41,117 nucleotides of DNA from Helochares maculicollis. Its lineage: Eukaryota; Arthropoda; Insecta; Coleoptera; Hydrophilidae. Shown here piece after piece: positions 32,860 through 40,117 of this stretch. How positions within the stretch are numbered: the stretch's first letter is position 1; each line of letters starts with the position of its first letter. The translations under genes were made by a program, and so were the position numbers. The DNA is taken from contig JAWQRO010000371.1 of the NCBI GenBank assembly GCA_033557835.1, positions 1-41,117 of the forward strand, written 5' to 3'. The notes beneath the pieces were generated by a model, which was given only the letters and a program-made list of their open reading frames with translations, ran no database searches and had not been told where the DNA came from.

Positions 32860-33690
32860 GTATATTTTGAACTCGAGAGTTGAAAGCACTTTTGTAATTA
32901 TGGTAATAGATGGCAATCAGAGGGCGCGAGGTCTGGCGAATACAGTAGATGACGTAAATACTTCCCAAACTCCAACAGTTGAATTATCGAATACAAATGA
33001 GGCCGCGCGTTGTCCTGGTGTACCATAACGACTTTCCGATTCGCTATTTATGAACGTTCTTTGTTCAACTGCTGGTTTAAGTTCATGAAATTAAGAACAA
33101 TACTCTGAATGTCTGTTCTTTCTCCTAATAACAGAGGAAACCTTTCTAATCTACCAGAGAACTGTGCATGATAGTTTCTGGCCGGGACTGACAGACATTG
33201 GTGTTTGATTCCAGTTTCCCAGACATCATTTCCACTCGACATTATTTTGAGCGATCCATTTTTCATCGTCTGTCACTATTTGCTTTAAAAATGTCCTCTC
33301 CTTGTTGCATTTGTAGATAGATCCTCAAATGGAAGGACCATCTAACAGATTTTTCTTCGTTAAATCGTGGAGTCTTTACATCAAAACCGTTTATGCAGCC
33401 AAGCTACTCACGTGGATTATACAATTTGACATATTTAACACTTCTGTTAATTTACCCGTCATGGCTAATTCTCGATCGTTGTTTTAGTCTGATCTTCACC
33501 TGCGGTGGAGGGTCTACCTACAGCGTTCTTGTTCTCTAAGAATGAAATCACCAGGTGCAGACCAAGTGAGCCATTTCCGCCCAGTTCTTTCAGTTACAGC
33601 GCCTACGTCACAAACAGTGCCTATCTTGTGCCTCTTGAGCTGCATTTTGCCTTGCTGGTGCCCCAATTGCGTCCGAATTTTAATGGCATT
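32860..33690 (-). pseudogene. heavily decayed mariner transposase, almost full span
   Basis: Pieces in changing minus-strand frames follow mariner order. GAVTERTGRKWLTWSAPGDF comes near 33620-33560, then GRPSTAGEDQTKTTIEN (near 33511), LHDLTKKNLLDGPSI and RTFLKQIVTDDEKWIAQNN (33300-33250) with the first catalytic Asp. IANRKVVMVHQDNARPHLYS (33045-32985) has the second and YSPDLAPSDCHLL the third. Only 26 residues separate the second and third Asp instead of 34, so about eight codons are deleted. Many stops and frameshifts are present. The C-terminal quarter is missing. It is the oldest-looking mariner here and is collinear with argos. Confidence 0.75.
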
Positions 33691-33893
33691 TAGGATGTGG
33701 ACAAACTTGCATCCTAATAGCACTATTTTATCGACTAGCCTACTTACAAAATTAAAAACTGTAGATAAACACGTGCGCACACAGATGACATGCTAAAAAT
33801 GGGCAAAAAAAATTCAGGAGTCCTCAAAATTTGAAGTCGAATTTTGTAATGATCGCATACCTCGGTATAATAATTCGGGAATGCTAAAAAGTG
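33691..33893 (+). repeat. F1-related repeat fragment
   Basis: Ordered matches to the 3' part of F1: CACACAGATGACATGCTAAA, ATTCAGGAGTCCTCAAAA, TTTTGTAATGATC and ATTCGGGAATG. It is more diverged than the full copies. Confidence 0.55.
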
Positions 33894-34117
33894 ATACAGC
33901 ACCAGGTCACGTGGAATAAGATTTGCCCCTGCTCATTCCTTAGTTTATCTTCACATGACAGCATAATCCTGAGTAAGCGAAGCAAACTGTCTACGCGTGC
34001 ACTCATTTCTATGAAAATATGACCTCTTCTGGCTGTTCTAGAAGATTTGATAGTTTTTAGAGTGTCTGCAAAATAATTGTAAGTTTCTCGTTCCACTTCC
34101 TCTTTAATATGAGACAT
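33884..34117 (-). CDS. hypothetical 77-residue frame, unassigned
   Basis: ATG 34117-34115 (MSHIKEEVERETYNYFADTL) runs to TAG at 33886-33884 with no repeats inside. The composition is soluble and mixed-charge, with a Leu/Arg-rich middle (ARVDSLLRLLRIMLS). I recognise no family. F1-like repeat fragments flank it on both sides, and a dispersed GAGTAAGCGAAGC motif lies within it, so it may be an accidental frame in repeat-derived DNA. Confidence 0.15.
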   Translation of the reverse strand: MSHIKEEVERETYNYFADTLKTIKSSRTARRGHIFIEMSARVDSLLRLLRIMLSCEDKLRNEQGQILFHVTWCCITF

Positions 34118-34129
34118 TTAAAAGTAAGA

Positions 34130-34256
34130 GATAGTACTTCCGGTAATCCGATCACGTCAAAATGGTGCATCTACTAATTTTTCAGCGTTTTTAAGGCGTG
34201 GATAAAATTACAATTGGGCAGTTCTGTCGTAACGGCTTGAAATTTGGTAACTATTT
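34130..34256 (+). repeat. F1-related fragment joining into F2
   Basis: ACTTCCGGTAATCCGATCAC (34136-34155), then TTTTTAAGGCGTGGATAAAA, corresponds to the F1 segment ACTTCCGGTGCTCCGATCA ... TTTAAGATGTGTACGAAA. It runs directly into the F2 start AGGTCAATAAACAGTTCCGG. Confidence 0.6.
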
Positions 34257-34838
34257 AGGTCAATAAACAGTTCCGGTAGTACCATAAAGCCCAAATTGAC
34301 GCAGGCGATCGCCGAGAAGCGAGAATTGGTCAATATGAAGGGTGTTGTGTCTCGGGGAGACAACGCCAGGTCGCCCACACTTTTAATAACGCAGCAGAAG
34401 CTCTTGTTGTAGCGCACCCGCCGTAAAGTCTACACCTGGCGCCAGCCAATTATCACTTTTTGCGCTTGCATGGTAAAAAACTGGCCTCAAGAAAAATTTG
34501 TAAAAGTTAGCTCTCCAAGTTGTTTACCAATAGAGACGAGGACTTACTTGTTCAGTCATAGAATTATGAAATTGCTTTCAAAATGGACAAGTTATCGAAG
34601 AAATCGGCGCATTTTTGATCTAAATCCGAAAATCCCGTTAATTTCACCATCGCAATAACGAAAAATAGGCGGAATTTCTTTCTTAATTAACTAGTAAAAA
34701 GTCACCTTACCTCCGGTCGTCAAGATTGCTGCTCTTGCCGGATATCACCTGGAGGAATTTTCGAAAAAATCCTCTAATTGATGGTGGTACGCGGGGGCCG
34801 GAAGCGAAGCGTCACCATCCTTCGCATTTTTACATTCC
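34257..34838 (+). repeat. dispersed repeat F2, copy 1 (~585 bp)
   Basis: Begins GTCAATAAACAGTTCCGGTA. Landmarks are AGGCGATCGCCGAGAAGCGA, GACCTGGCGCCAGCCAAT-like, CAAAATGGACAAGTTATCGA and GGAAGCGAAGCGTCACCATC. It ends in CTTCGCATTTTTACATT. There is no intact long frame. Three near-complete copies and two fragments lie in argos intron 1. Confidence 0.88.
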
Positions 34839-35375
34839 CGTATACTATACGATGTAAAGGAAAGGTATTGGGATCATGAAAAAATTCAACCTCGACATTT
34901 TGACGGTTCTCCACGTTTTGAGTGCCTCTGAATCCATTTTGACCATTTTTGGCATGTTGTCTGTGTGTGTATAAACACGATAGCGGTCTGACCGTATTAG
35001 GTGGAGCAATGAAATTTGGCATACGGCCATTATGGCAAAAACTTAGTTCTGTATCAAGTTTTGAGGCATGTAGGACCACCGGAAGTACCTGTTTACCTAC
35101 CCGGTTTTGAACAATTTTCAAGTAACGTAGTCTTTAAAATTAAGTTAGCGGATTGAAATTTCGTACACATCTTAAATATTGCAAAAAACTGACAGATACA
35201 AATTTTCAACATGATCGGAGCACCGGAAGTGCTATTTTTATAATTTTGAAAATTCCAATTTTAGTAGGTCTTAGAATAAAAATGTTTACAAAAATGCTAA
35301 GCATGGAAAATATAGCGATAATAAATAGTTCCGTGCAAATTTGAAAACCGTAAGTGGGACTTTTCCGTCATAAAT
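34839..35375 (-). repeat. dispersed repeat F1, inverted copy in argos intron 1
   Basis: This is the reverse complement of the units at 23868-25375, with the same landmarks in reverse order, including ACCGGAAGT at 35078 and 35222 and AAAACCGTAAGTGGGACTTT at the far end. It lies between F2 copies 1 and 2. Confidence 0.88.
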
Positions 35376-35382
35376 TTAATTC

Positions 35383-35973
35383 AGGTCAATAAACAGTTCC
35401 GGTAATACTTTAAAGCCCAGATTGAAGCAGGCGATCGCCGAGAAGCGAGAATTGGTCAATAAGAAGGGTGTTGTGTCTCGTGAAGACAACGCCAGGTCGC
35501 CCACATTTTTAACAACGCAGCAGAAACTTCGAGCGCTTAATGGGAGGTTATAGTGCACCCGCCATAAAGCCTAGACCTGGCGCCAGCCAATTATCACTTA
35601 TGCGCTTGCAAGGTAAAAAACTGGCTTCAAGAAAAAACTATAAAAGTTAGCTCCCCAAGTTGTTTACCAATAGAGACGAGGACTTACTGCTTCAATCATG
35701 GAATTACGAGATTGCTTTCAAAATGGACAAGTTATCGAAGAAAACGGCGCTTTTTTGATCTGAATCCGAAAATCCAGCTAATTTCATCATCGCAATAACG
35801 AGAAATAGGCGGAATTTCGTTCTCAATTAACTAGTAAAAAGTCACTTTACATCCGCTCGTCAAGACTTTCGCTCTTGCTGAATATCGCTTGAAGAAATTT
35901 TCAAAAAAATCCTCAAATTCATGATGATACGCGGTGACCGGAAGCGAAGCGCCACCATCCTTCGCATTTTTAA
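35383..35973 (+). repeat. dispersed repeat F2, copy 2
   Basis: Matches copy 1 throughout, with an extra TTCGAGCGCTTAATGGGAGG segment (35528-35547) that copy 1 lacks and copy 3 shares. It ends GAAGCGCCACCATCCTTCGC plus ATTTTTAATT. Confidence 0.88.
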
Positions 35974-36040
35974 TTAACATTTCAGTTTTCGAACAATCCG
36001 AAACGCAGGTCGCGAAAAATCCCTTTTGTCTAACCTAACT

Positions 36041-36240
36041 TTAGGTCAATAAATAGTTGCGGCAGTACCGAGCCCGTCCAACTCCATAGGATGAGCTTGT
36101 CTAACTTCTGAGGGGAATTTCAGTCTGGAGGGAATCAAGAAAGAAATAAACAATGAATCATTCCCTACATAGAAGTGAGATCGCCGTTAGGTATCGAAAA
36201 ACAATTATTACCCATCTACATTTAGCTTTCCTTATGAGTG
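36041..36240 (+). repeat. dispersed repeat F3 with short F2-like start
   Basis: TTTAGGTCAATAAATAGTTG (F2-like start) is followed by GAGCCCGTCCAACTCCATAG and CAATGAATCATTCCCTACAT, the reverse complement of 19736-19895. Confidence 0.65.
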
Positions 36241-36248
36241 GGAGGCCC

Positions 36249-36833
36249 TTGCGGTAGTACCAGAAAGCCCAGATTGAAGCAGGCGATCGCCGAAAAGCAA
36301 GAATTGGTCAATAGGCAGGGTGTTGGGTCTCATGGAGACAACGCCAGGCCGCACAAATTTTTAACAACGCAGCAGAAGCTCCGAGCGCTTAATGGGTGGT
36401 TGTAGCGCACCCGCCGTAAAGCCTAGACCTGGCGCCAGCCAATTATCACATTTTGCGCTTGCATGGTAAAAAAACTGGCCTCAAGAAAAAAATTGTGAAA
36501 GTTAGCTCCCCAAGTTATTTACCAATAGAGGCGAGGACTTACTTCTTCAGTCATGGAATTATGAAATTGCTTTCAAAATGGACAAGTTATCGAAGAAAAC
36601 GGGGCATTTTTGATCTAAATCCGAAAATCCAGTTAATTTCACCATCGCAATATCGAGAAATAGGCGGAATTTCGTTCTCGATTAACTAGTAAAAAGTCAC
36701 CTTACTTCCGTTCGTCAAGATTGTCGCTCTTGCCGGATATCACTTAGAGGAATTTTCGAAAAAATCCTCAAATTGATGGTGGTACGCGGTGACCGGAAGC
36801 GAAGCGCCACCATCCTTCGCATTTTTACATTCT
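36249..36833 (+). repeat. dispersed repeat F2, copy 3
   Basis: Starts at CTTGCGGTAGTACCAGAAAG and follows copies 1 and 2 to GAAGCGCCACCATCCTTCGC. A frame from GTG-like sequence at 36453 to 36689 also appears in part in copy 1 (34470-34658), as expected of repeat identity. Confidence 0.88.
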
Positions 36834-36835
36834 GC

Positions 36836-36965
36836 TTCCATCATGAAATTACCTTCAAAATGGACCAAAGTTATCTAACAAAATGGCGCAGTTTTGATCT
36901 AAATCCGAATTTCAAGTTAATTTCATCACCGCAATAAAGATAAATAGCCCGCAGAACATTTTATT
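36836..36965 (+). repeat. F2 fragment (internal segment only)
   Basis: CTTCCATCATGAAATTACCT, CAAAATGGACCAAAGTTATC and TTTGATCTAAATCCGAATTT repeat the middle of F2 immediately after copy 3. Confidence 0.7.
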
Positions 36966-37020
36966 TCATCTAATATTTCCGGCGGCCATTTGCTCAATTT
37001 CCTCTCTTCGCCTGACGCGT

Positions 37021-37105
37021 CTACGAGCGATGCCAAAAATGCTTACATAGACTCAAGGGTTGTGAAAACGTGAAAATCCGTCAAAATTTTGTTTTTCGAA
37101 AATCC
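37021..37105 (+). repeat. F1/F4-family fragment
   Basis: GCGATGCCAAAAATGCTTAC, ACTCAAGGGTTGTGAAAACG and TGAAAATCCGTCAAAATTTT match the TGCCAAAAATGG ... CAAAACGTGG ... ATCCGTCAAAATC run of F1. Confidence 0.6.
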
Positions 37106-37244
37106 AACTGTTTTTTTTTGTTATTGGCATCTGTAGCCTAGAAGTCATTGTTGGTACAGGGGAGAAAAGTGGTATGTAGATTCTGCTTTAAAACAAAATG
37201 TAGGCGTATTCTTACTTTGGCAGCCAAGGAAAAAAAATAAGTGA

Positions 37245-37271
37245 GGGAGGGGTTCCTCCAGGAGCCCTCCC
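37245..37271. other. GC-rich hairpin
   Basis: GGGAGG-GGTTCCT and AGGAGCC-CTCCC pair around a CC loop, about 12 bp with one wobble. It sits in AT-rich intron sequence. No function is suggested. Confidence 0.6.
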
Positions 37272-37339
37272 AAATCCCTAGGATCGGCCTAAGCCGCCTA
37301 CGATTCTAGCGGCGGCCACCTACGATAGTTTCTAAGCCC

Positions 37340-38345
37340 ACCCTGATTATAATTTATGAATCGAAGGAATCTATGATTAAGTTTGTGATAACGGCGATCA
37401 ATTGAACAATGCATAATATTTACGAGGAAGTGAATCACGGTTAGTAATTAAAAACCGAACGCGAAAAGGGAGTCGAAATCAAAACAAAATAGTGCGTGGA
37501 AATAAACAAACTAACAAACAAACAAAAATAACGAAATTAATCATTTGCATTTTTGTCCCGCAACTCGAAACGAGCGAGCGAGTAAACAAGGGAAATATTT
37601 AACGGTTTTTGAGCATGTAAACGATCTTGTCATTTCTGAATATGCCGAAGCGTGTTACACGCTTTTTAATTGTTCTTCCTGTTTCTGATCGGGCATCGGT
37701 CGCGGCGCTGTTTACACGGCAATTCCCTGACCGGCATTCGGACGACCGGCCCCAGACGGATTTTTTAACCCCCATCGATACTAGAACGCTAATTTGTATA
37801 TATGCCCAATACATAAATTTCTCCTTCCTTTGCCGCACTTCCGGTGCTCAACAGGTATTCCATTCGTATCCGGCCCTTGGTTTTTTTGAGGCATTTAGCA
37901 CTTCCTCAAGAAAGGACGGTCGTAAATCAAACGAGGCAGGTTCGAAATGCTGCCGACCGGATCAAATCGAAACCATTGAAATTTTCTGACTGTTTATATT
38001 TTTTACGCGCTCGCAAAAAACATCGCTTCGATCGGGGACGTCGTCGAGCCTGAAAAGTCGTTCGAGCTAGGTGGCTATGATAAGCTGGATTGTCAGTATC
38101 AGGGTTAGAATTTGTTGCAAACGATCATTACGCGCGATCGGCGGCCAAATACAAATAATCTCGTCGCGGATAAGTGGGTTTTTCGGTATTGTAGGGCTGC
38201 AAGTGGGCGCGACGAGGCAAGTTACGCGCGGAATTTGCTAGAAAGCAGCGGATTTGTCAAAATAGCAACATTTGCCTGCTTTGATTTTTGTTTCGCTTCG
38301 AGCCGTACTTTAGAGCTAGGTTAAACAAAAGGGATTTTCGCGTTT
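37340..38345. other. non-repetitive CpG-richer block in argos intron 1 near exon 1
   Basis: Higher CpG from 37560 to 38345 and no match elsewhere in the window. It contains the 8-bp palindrome AAGCGTGT-T-ACACGCTT (37649-37665) and a non-repeat-borne ACTTCCGGT (37837-37845). Several 60-120 codon frames on plus lack supporting features. As unique sequence within 0.4-1.3 kb of the first coding exon, it is a fair place for an intronic enhancer. Confidence 0.35.
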
Positions 38346-38368
38346 CGGATCGTTCGGAAACTGAAATG

Positions 38369-38533
38369 CTAATTAAAAATGCGAAGGATGGTGGCGCTTC
38401 GCTTCCGGTCCCCGCGCACCACCTTCGATTTGAGGATTTTTTCGAAAATTCCTCCAGGTGATATCCGGCAAGAGCGGCGATCTTGACGAGCGGAAGTAAG
38501 GTGACTTTTTACTAGTTAATTGAGAACGAAATG
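38369..38533 (-). repeat. F2 3'-end fragment, inverted
   Basis: Read on minus, it carries AACTAGTAAAAAGTCACCTT, CCGGATATCACCTGGAGGAA and CACCATCCTTCGCATTTTT, the 3' end of F2, opposite in orientation to the copies at 34257-36833. It lies 160 bp from the exon 1 donor. Confidence 0.85.
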
Positions 38534-38692
38534 CCGGAAATGTGTTATAAAGATTGTTCAGGGAATCACTTCTAGTAGCAGTTTGGACTGTTGGTCTTCT
38601 GGGGGCCTTCCGCCGATTACCGTAATTTATTTTTTCTTCGGCTTCCTGAGCGGCCTGCAAGAGATGGGAAAATTTCGTCCGATCTTACTCAC

Positions 38693-38875
38693 CCCGATTT
38701 GGTAGAGGATCCTGAAAGTCGACAGGCTGTTGGTCTTCTTCCTGTGGGTCGGCCCGTGGTGGTTTCTGTGGTAGAAATGGTGTTCCAGAGGATGGTGCTG
38801 GAAGATTTCGAATGGTAACCTCGAGGATTCGGCGACGGAAACGAAGAATAAAACCGCAACGATTGCCAAATACAT
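38693..38875 (-). CDS. aos: Argos/giant-lens-like EGFR antagonist, exon 1 (signal peptide)
   Basis: ATG 38875-38873, with an in-frame TGA seven codons upstream and no other ATG between, opens MYLAIVAVLFFVSVAES. This is a clear signal peptide, with cleavage likely before SRLPFEIF. The mature start is His-rich (FQHHPLEHHFYHRNHH, about residues 25-40), then a basic THRKKTNS and FRILYQIG. Codon GGG (38695-38693) is followed by donor GTGAGT, phase 0. Joining to exon 2 gives ILYQIG-DSEDDLPICRP, which fits the Argos linker as I recall it; RLPxEIF/RLPLEVF after the signal peptide is also Argos-like. The full protein would be 61+128+73 = 262 residues, shorter than the Drosophila protein (444), which has long low-complexity inserts. 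Intron 1 is 10.6 kb. Confidence 0.8.
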
Positions 38876-39092
38876 GTCTTCGTGCAAGTAGGATCACTGC
38901 CGCAAAATTTCGAGGGTAAAAATTCGGTTGGAGCACTCGCGTCGCGTAAAATGTATGAATGAATTGCGTAACTCCGCAAAGTAGTATTCTTCGTTCTGCC
39001 TTGATGAATTCTGAGAGCGTACTATGATACACCGAATGCTGAAGGCATGAATGGAGCCAGCGTCGAACCGCTTAGTGGCCTTTGGAACGATG

Positions 39093-39098
39093 TTTATA
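39093..39098 (-). promoter_or_regulatory. candidate TATA box of argos
   Basis: On the minus strand TATAAA (context GGTGATATAAACATCG) lies about 220 nt upstream of the argos ATG. This would place a start near 39065 and a 5'UTR of about 190 nt. Sequence match only. Confidence 0.25.
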
Positions 39099-39305
39099 TC
39101 ACCTGTTTCTTGACCAGGTGTTGGTCTTGTTGAAGCTACGCACAAACCCCGGAGTGGGGACAGTTAAATGCTTGTGGGCGGAACTTAGTAATTCTACGGA
39201 ATTCATTCATGTTTCCTCCGTTTTCACTTGCGTACAGCAATAATACCTACTATACTACTACTGTACTGTACACAACCATCCCGTCATTGTTTGTTTTCGC
39301 TGGAC

Positions 39306-39315
39306 CCTTTTAAGG
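39306..39315. promoter_or_regulatory. perfect CArG box upstream of argos
   Basis: CCTTTTAAGG fits CC(A/T)6GG, the SRF/Blistered site, about 430 bp upstream of the argos start codon. It lies within a longer low-copy stretch (39290-39560) with CpG-rich segments. Confidence 0.3.
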
Positions 39316-39319
39316 GGAT

Positions 39320-39790
39320 TATTTACAAAGCCCAAGGCGCAAATGGGCGCCGGTCGCCCTGTCGGCCATAAATCATCTACTAATCCAGTTCATGCTAAGT
39401 CGGGAGGGCATTTAAATCGCCAATTCGACCTGACAACTGCCGCAGAGCAAAAACAAAAGGAAACCGAAAACCGAAACAACAGACATCGACGTCCCCTGAT
39501 ACCTAGGCCTGCTTGATAGCACCGCTTCGGAATCTCCGCGAGTGTGAAGATAGCAACTGCTTCGGCTAGGCGCGGTTGGTAACGTGGCTAAAGATAACGT
39601 TAATCTTCGCGCTCAGAGACCGCCTGCATACATGACATCACCATGCAACCATTTTATCGGGAGAAAATATACACTTCTATCAAGAAACTTTGAAGTGCTC
39701 CCACTCAAAATTGCCGTATGGGTACTATCTGCACATGAAATGTGGATTTTAAAAGATTTTCCTTTTAATTCGGTGTTTTGAACGTTAAAT
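39320..39790. other. argos upstream region; no gene recognised
   Basis: Single-copy-looking sequence with GC-rich segments (GGGCGCCGGTCGCCCTGTCG at 39354-39373). A 65-codon plus frame at 39584-39781 starts with GTG and has no known features. It is probably regulatory or intergenic. Confidence 0.4.
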
Positions 39791-39810
39791 TCAGTAGAAT
39801 GAAAAACACT

Positions 39811-40095
39811 TTATTCAAAGTATAATCACTCACTTTTCTATACATTTGCCCATCTTTCGAGCAAGTAGATATCTGCCCCTTTTGGCGTTAGCCAGCGAGT
39901 CATATTTTCACATCTTCATACACCAAAGCACTTCCCAACAAGTATCCAAGTGACACATCGAAGCCAAAAAATTGTAATCGTACGGCAGGACTTTTCAGCT
40001 GCTTGTTTCCAATCAAGTTTTGGTCTACGAGACGGAGCATTGTCATGAAGAAAATTGACTTAATGGTGCCTCTTTCGGTTTTCTGGCTGTTTTCG
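39811..40095 (-). pseudogene. decayed Mos1-like mariner transposase, C-terminal part
   Basis: Minus-strand pieces in mariner order: RPENRKRHHKVNFLHDNAPS near 40085-40030 (second catalytic Asp in HDNAPS), LASMCHLDT (LFASMGH in relatives), VYEDVKI-stop-LAG-stop where two TGA codons replace expected Trp, and IYLLERW (39875-39855), then YFE with TAA at 39813-39811. The third-Asp YSPDLAP segment is not readable. It resembles the tail of 18504-19057 but is far more degraded. It abuts the F4 tandem array on its right. Confidence 0.6.
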
Positions 40096-40117
40096 AGCAG
40101 CGATACTACGAAATCTA

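Noticed and set aside
37649..37670. AAGCGTGT-T-ACACGCTT followed by a T run, like a bacterial terminator
   Set aside because: The 1-nt centre cannot form a hairpin loop without opening the stem, and the context is a eukaryotic intron.
37925..37960. GGCAG-GTTCGAAATG-CTGCC, which looks like a tRNA T-arm
   Set aside because: The loop is 10 nt instead of 7, and no acceptor, D or anticodon arms are present around it.
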